Positions 59,301 through 64,000 of a stretch of 64,000 nucleotides of DNA are shown piece after piece. Position 1 is the stretch's first letter, and every line of letters starts with the position of its first letter. The notes beneath the pieces were generated by a model. The model was not told where the DNA came from. It searched no databases and worked only from the letters and a program-made list of their open reading frames with translations. Where the stretch lies: contig VTPC01090546.1 in assembly GCA_011009095.1 (NCBI GenBank), positions 94,136 to 158,135 of the forward strand, given 5' to 3'. The position numbers and the translations under genes were made by a program. Source of the DNA: Ignelater luminosus. Taxonomy: Eukaryota > Arthropoda > Insecta > Coleoptera > Elateridae.

Positions 59301-60603
59301 TTAATGCTTGTTCATCAATCACATTTAGGTATACAAAAAACAAAACTGCGCGCTAGGCAAATTTTCTATTGCCCTAAAATATCCTTAGATATTGAAAATT
59401 TTGTAAAAAACTGCTATCAGTGTCAAGAATTTCAAAACTCTAATCCTAAACAACCGTTAGTTAATCACCCTATTCCTAATAGACCGTGGCAGAATTTAAG
59501 TATAGATTTTTGTGAATTTAAGGGTAATAATTACATTGTTCTAGTAGATGCATACTCTAACTGGATTGAGGTTAACCCTACAAAAACCAAATCCATTGAT
59601 GACGTGATAATATTTCTCAGTGATACCTTCACAAGATTCGGTATTCCTGATATAGTATTTTCTGACAATAACCCGTTTAACAGTCATCAATATAAAACCT
59701 TTGCAGATAGTTTTAATTTTAGTATAAGATATTCAAGTCCCCACTTTCATCGATCCAATGGACTTGCAGAAAAAGCTGTTAATATAGTAAAAAATATTCT
59801 TAAAAAATCTAATAATATTAAAGATTTGCCATTTTTAATTATGGAATATAATAACACTCCACTACCAATGCTAGGTTATTCCCCATCACAATTACTATTA
59901 AATAGAGTCATGAAAACAAAAATACCAATATCAGATGAAATTTTAAAACCAAATTTTCTTGATCATGATTCCATACAAAAACAATTACAATTTAAACAAG
60001 ACAAACAAAAGATCTATTTTGACACAAATTCAAAAACTCTTATAAAACTAAACAAAGGGGAAAACATAATGATACAGATGGGAAATTATTGGAAAAAAGG
60101 GAAGGTGAAAGATATAGTTAATGAAAGATCTTACATCGTGCAGGATGAATTTGATAAAACCTATCATAGAAACCGAAAATTCCTAAATAAGTCTTGAGTA
60201 CGTTCCAAAATATGATACTTTCTTAGATGATGATCAACTTCTTTCCAATGATCCACATATTCCTGAACAATTATTGCAACCTGAAAATAAAAACGATTCA
60301 GATTTACATTATTTAAATGAAAGTGACTTACCTTCACTTAGTAATTTATTTGAAGATGGCAATGAAGATCAACAAACTCCCAATTCTAAAGTTAATATAA
60401 ATAGTAACTTACCTGTACAGTCAAATACAAATAATTCTAGACCGGTACGTGAAAAATCAGCACCGAGCTATTTGAAAGATTATTATTTAGGCAATGCCTA
60501 TAGATTGTCTAATAGTTATAATTATGTTTTACAATTATATTCTTTTGTTTTATTTTGTAATCATTTAATGTCATATCTAGTTTAGATTTAAAAAAAAAGA
60601 GCG

Positions 60604-60790
60604 TGTTATGTATATGCATGTGTGGCAATAGTGTAAGTTTAGTAACTAATGTAAGTTAGGTTAGCCACTTAATCAGAAATGATATACACACTCAAGAAGT
60701 ATGTAGAATTCAAGATGGATGTTAATGTTTTTGTCATGATATTTATATAATAAAATATATAAAATTAAACTTGGATTTTATAACAAAACA
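60604..60790 (+). repeat. Gypsy right LTR
   Basis: Same length and limits as the left LTR, preceded by a purine-rich tract (A run then GAGCG). Confidence 0.93.
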
Positions 60791-63191
60791 GTTACCACGG
60801 AAAAAACAAGTAAAACCAGATAAATTCAATTCTTGAATTTTTTAATGTACTTTTCATTATGATATCTGCTTTTCTACTAATTAAGTTAATTCTATAAGAA
60901 TTTTTGTGTTTTAAGAAATATGCCATAGATTTGATATAAATGGATTTATCTGGTTCTGCGGGAAAGCTCCACAAGTACTTGCAAGCTTTAATAGAAGGTA
61001 AACTCTGATGACAGCATTTTAAAGTTACATTTATATGAGTACTACGTGTGTTATCTCATTACATGGTTATTACTTATTAGAAAACTCGGTGAGCTGTACG
61101 GTATCTTCGTAATAAGGCAAACGCTGAGAAAATGATTTGAATGTAATCCTGCTTTCTTTTTATACAATGCATTGTCATTTTGGGAATAGAAATATTAAAG
61201 AAGTTAGTGTGGGAGGTTTCTTATTTATTGTCAAGAGTATAATGCTATGGTCAGTCTCTAAGTAAATCTTGCATGAATGGTTATTGGCTGTTATACTTTA
61301 TTTTTGCACTTTGCTAAGGATGTGTTTCAAGATACATAACAGAAAGGGTTGTAACTTCCATTAGCTGTTCATCTAAACACCTTAGGTCGTGTTCATAAAG
61401 TGTCACTAAATCTTAGTAGCGCTATTAAGTAACCTATTGTTTGTAATAGGAGAATTAGTAGTGGCAGTAAAGCTTTATTAACACGGTCCAATTACTATCC
61501 TGTATTTCCCTTACTTATGAAAGCAGTGGTAATCAAACGTAGAAAACAAGGCAATGCGATGACGTAAGACGCTTGAACATAGTAAGGAACAGAAAATGCA
61601 TATTATGACGTTCAAGAAACTGGTGGACTGCAATCACAGTTCTGCTATTAAGTTGGAAGCTGGTTTCCAAAAACATTAGAATAAAAACTTTCAAAATCTA
61701 TAATTGCAAGGTGGATAGAAGATCACGGATAGATTAAGTAATTACTTCCTTTGACATTCAGTTCAAGCATTTAGAAAGATTGTCACAGCTCTTTATGATG
61801 TCGATTCTTATTAGAATAATAGAACCTTTTTTAAAAAATAAAACTCTTCTAGGCCACTCACCTTTAGGTTACTGTTGAATTCTAATTTGAAAACTAGGTA
61901 GTTTGAAAATAAAAATAAACTACGTATTCTACTATCTGTACTTCTAATAGGTCTTTAGATTGATAGTAAGAGCTGTCGAGCTTTCCAGGCTAGGTTGTTA
62001 GCAAATTTGTTGATGCGGCGCATTCGTCATTCAATAATTTGTGTTTAAAATTGCTTGGCTTTCATTGACCAAATCAATTTTGTATTTTAACCCAAGTTTA
62101 GTGATAGTAATCGTAGTTAGTCCAAAAAAACCTAAACACAATAAACGAATGTGGTCGTGAGTAGCATAGGCTCCCCGCAAAGAAGATCGTCGCAGAACAG
62201 TCTCCACTTGTAGGTAGGTGTATTGGGCTTCCTATAGATCTAAAATACCAAACGAGTTTAAATATTCAGATGCCGGCAGCGACGGGCTAAGCTAAAGCTT
62301 TTATATCAGGATTGGCCATGATATCTGTTTGGAACTTCAAAGTGCAAATTATGCAGCCAATTTTACAACCCCCGTCTTTGAACGGTGCTGATGGCGCACG
62401 CCCATTCGGCATTGTCGTGTCACATAAAAGCGTGCGTCACCCTGGCTTAACTCTTTCTTTTTACAACATCAATGCGTGAATGCGGCAGTTAAGTTACCCT
62501 GCACCTTTAGCGGTCGCAAGCTTAACGCGCAATTCTGCTCTGCATGTGTGTAGTGATATTAAAAATTAAATGAAGTATAAACCATAGTGTCATTTTTTCA
62601 ACACAAAGAGAAGTTAAAATTAAGTCCCGTTAGCCATAATAACCACTCAAAAACAATATCTTTTTGCTAAGTTGTTATATCTGAGATATACTCAATTATG
62701 TTAAGGTTAGCTATACGACCCCTGCACCAAAAGATCAATTATGCAATTATTGCTCTGACGATTAACAAGAAATAATGTAATGTTTTTAAACCAGGCAAGT
62801 TTTGATAGTATATTTCGATACAAGTTATAATATTTAGTTATACAGTGTGTCCAAGATAAGGATGCACAGCATGGGTATCTTGGAAACGGTAAGAGATACA
62901 GCATCGGTTAAACGGGACGAAAGTTGGCTATTTATAGGCTCTTTTTGTTGGCGTTTGCAAAATCTAGATATCTTGGATGGTTTCAGAGATATTTAAAAAA
63001 AAGTAGATTTCTCGATTTTTGTTATTATTTTTTCTTTCCTTTATTCGAAGAGATATCGGAAAACTAAAACCACTTTTCCATTGCCACCTCTTGGTCTCTA
63101 TTAAAATACGCTAACAAAATTCCTGTACAACGTTTCGGTTTCGAGTAACCATCATCAACCTCATTTTTTTAAACAGGCGGAAAAACAATTT
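60791..63191. other. No gene recognised; possible small MITE
   Basis: Apart from a short inverted-repeat segment at about 61384-61489, nothing is recognisable. A slightly GC-richer stretch at 62160-62540 has no clear content, and ACAGTGTGTCC at about 62842 resembles common insect repeat ends. Confidence 0.4.
61384..61489. repeat. Possible MITE of about 105 bp
   Basis: The ends read GGTCGTGTTCATAAAG and, on the other strand, GGACCGTGTTAATAAAG, with diverged inverted similarity further in. No target duplication is clear, so the class is not assigned. Confidence 0.4.
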
Positions 63192-63512
63192 TCAATTGTT
63201 TTGAATAGCTTTTGTTGTCACGATTCTGATGATATAAACATGAGAGGGTACTTTGTACGATGCCAATAGAGTTGTTTCATTTACTGTGAGAACTTTGCGG
63301 AAATTCGGCTTCTGTTTCTGCAAAGATCTGGGTTTCTCTACAAAAACTTTACGGGGCTTACCGATATATTTTTTGTGCGGGGTTTCTAAATGCCTCTTGA
63401 ATTTATTCGGTTCCATGATATCTGCAGCCAAAATTTTAAAACAAATAACATTTTGAGGTTTTTCAACACTACTTATTTCAGTCCTGGTCTTCAAGCTTAC
63501 ATCTGCCTCCAA
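63192..63512 (-). pseudogene. ZBED-type hAT fragment
   Basis: The frame reads MEPNKFKRHLETPHKKYIGK and, further on, KVLTVNETTLLASYKV, matching the BED zinc finger (final His pair in KRHLETPH) and the LLASYLVA segment of ZBED5/SCAND3-like hAT proteins. The Cys pair is represented at best by one Cys (VICFK). After LLASYKV the similarity ends, so only the N-terminal 100 or so residues remain. This is a third, separate hAT lineage in the window. It could equally be a piece of a domesticated ZBED gene, but nothing around it supports a gene. Confidence 0.65.
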
Positions 63513-64000
63513 TTAAAGATCAATATTTACTACAAGTGTACGTGAACATACAATTTTTGCTCAGCGTTGGAACTCTAAGTGACAAAGTCTCTTACTTATG
63601 TAACACAGTTGCAATGGAACAACTAATAACTCGGTATCTGCTGCGAAGATTCGGGTAACAGCTAAATCTCCTAATAGTACGGCGCGGCTACACTTCCTCG
63701 GCAGCAATACCCAGCGTTGCCAAATCAAGTTTAAATTTGCGCGTATTGGGTTATTTCATATCATGCAAAGGGCGCAGAATTATTCAAGGTAGAAAAGGGG
63801 GCGCGAAATACGAAAGTTATACATAATCAAAGTGAAATATACTAGATACTCTTGGTTGGAGAAAGGCTCAGCTTTTATAAAATCCCCGGCTCCTCTGAAA
63901 CCAGGAAACGACAATGAAAAGAGCCAAATAGTTCTTACCTAATGCCACTTAACAATTTTAGTTAGGTATTATGTACACCTTAATTCCATAAAGGTCTATT
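63513..64000. other. No gene recognised
   Basis: No coding similarity or repeat seen up to the window edge. Confidence 0.4.

Larger units (their letters stand above)
56178..60790 (+). mobile_element. Ty3/gypsy LTR retrotransposon (K02A2.6/Mag-like), broken
   Basis: A 4613-bp element with two 187-bp LTRs (TGTTATG...AACA). Parts in order: left LTR; a possible primer-binding site directly after it (TGGTGTCAG); gag with two Cys/His knuckles (about 56.5-57.25 kb); protease with a DSGA active site (about 57.35-57.7); reverse transcriptase (about 57.8-58.5); RNase H (about 58.6-58.95); integrase with HHCC finger and DDE core (about 59.3-60.2); a short tail region; a purine-rich tract; right LTR. 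No envelope gene is seen. The LTRs differ at about 6 of 187 positions (about 3%), so the insertion is fairly young. It looks broken, with about three or four breaks. No target duplication is evident. Confidence 0.93.

Overview
The window is AT-rich eukaryotic DNA dominated by transposable elements, and I recognise no host gene, tRNA or rRNA. The mix of families points to an insect: mariner, pogo/Tigger, P element with a THAP domain, piggyBac, two small hAT families, CR1-like, Jockey and R1-like LINEs, and a K02A2.6-type Ty3/gypsy element. A beetle or hemipteran is a guess; the order cannot be fixed from the sequence.

Layout. 0-6.9 kb: unexplained sequence around a 5'-truncated CR1-like LINE (about 2.82-5.40 kb, minus). 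6980-8277: a complete mariner with an uninterrupted 347-residue transposase, perfect 26-bp inverted ends and TA duplications. 11669-15075: an older, deleted mariner split by a complete hAT (hAT-A copy 1, 11760-14159) with a perfect 8-bp target duplication. 15.8-17.1 kb: a decayed gene of an uncharacterised dispersed family. 19.0-21.9 kb: nested inverted repeats, a tandem repeat, a hAT-type MITE and the tail of an R1-like LINE. 27547-29525: a second hAT family (ZMYM1/TTF-zinc-finger type, hAT-B) with recognisable ends; a second, cut copy lies at 32.8-34.8 kb and is fused to an internal piece of hAT-A (copy 2). 37.9-44.7 kb: a stack of elements placed end to end: LINE endonuclease piece, hAT-A copy 3, a PIN-like gene fragment, a palindromic MITE, and an internally deleted P element with a perfect 8-bp duplication. 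46.7-53.4 kb: a second copy of that MITE, a Tigger, a zinc-finger gene fragment, a piggyBac and a Jockey LINE, each cut by the next. 56178-60790: a fairly young Ty3/gypsy element with 187-bp LTRs. 63.2-63.5 kb: a ZBED-type hAT fragment.

How they relate. Most elements are defective. The mariner at 7 kb is the only coding unit that looks whole. The others form a record of layered insertion: hAT in mariner, P element in MITE, hAT-A joined to hAT-B. Points most worth a second look are the uncharacterised gene families at 15.8-17.1, 40.7-41.15 and 49.5-49.9 kb, the 124-bp near-identical inverted duplication at 19.5/21.0 kb, an exact 50-bp match between 21.3 and 35.6 kb, and the P element, whose introns and ends are readable despite a large internal deletion.
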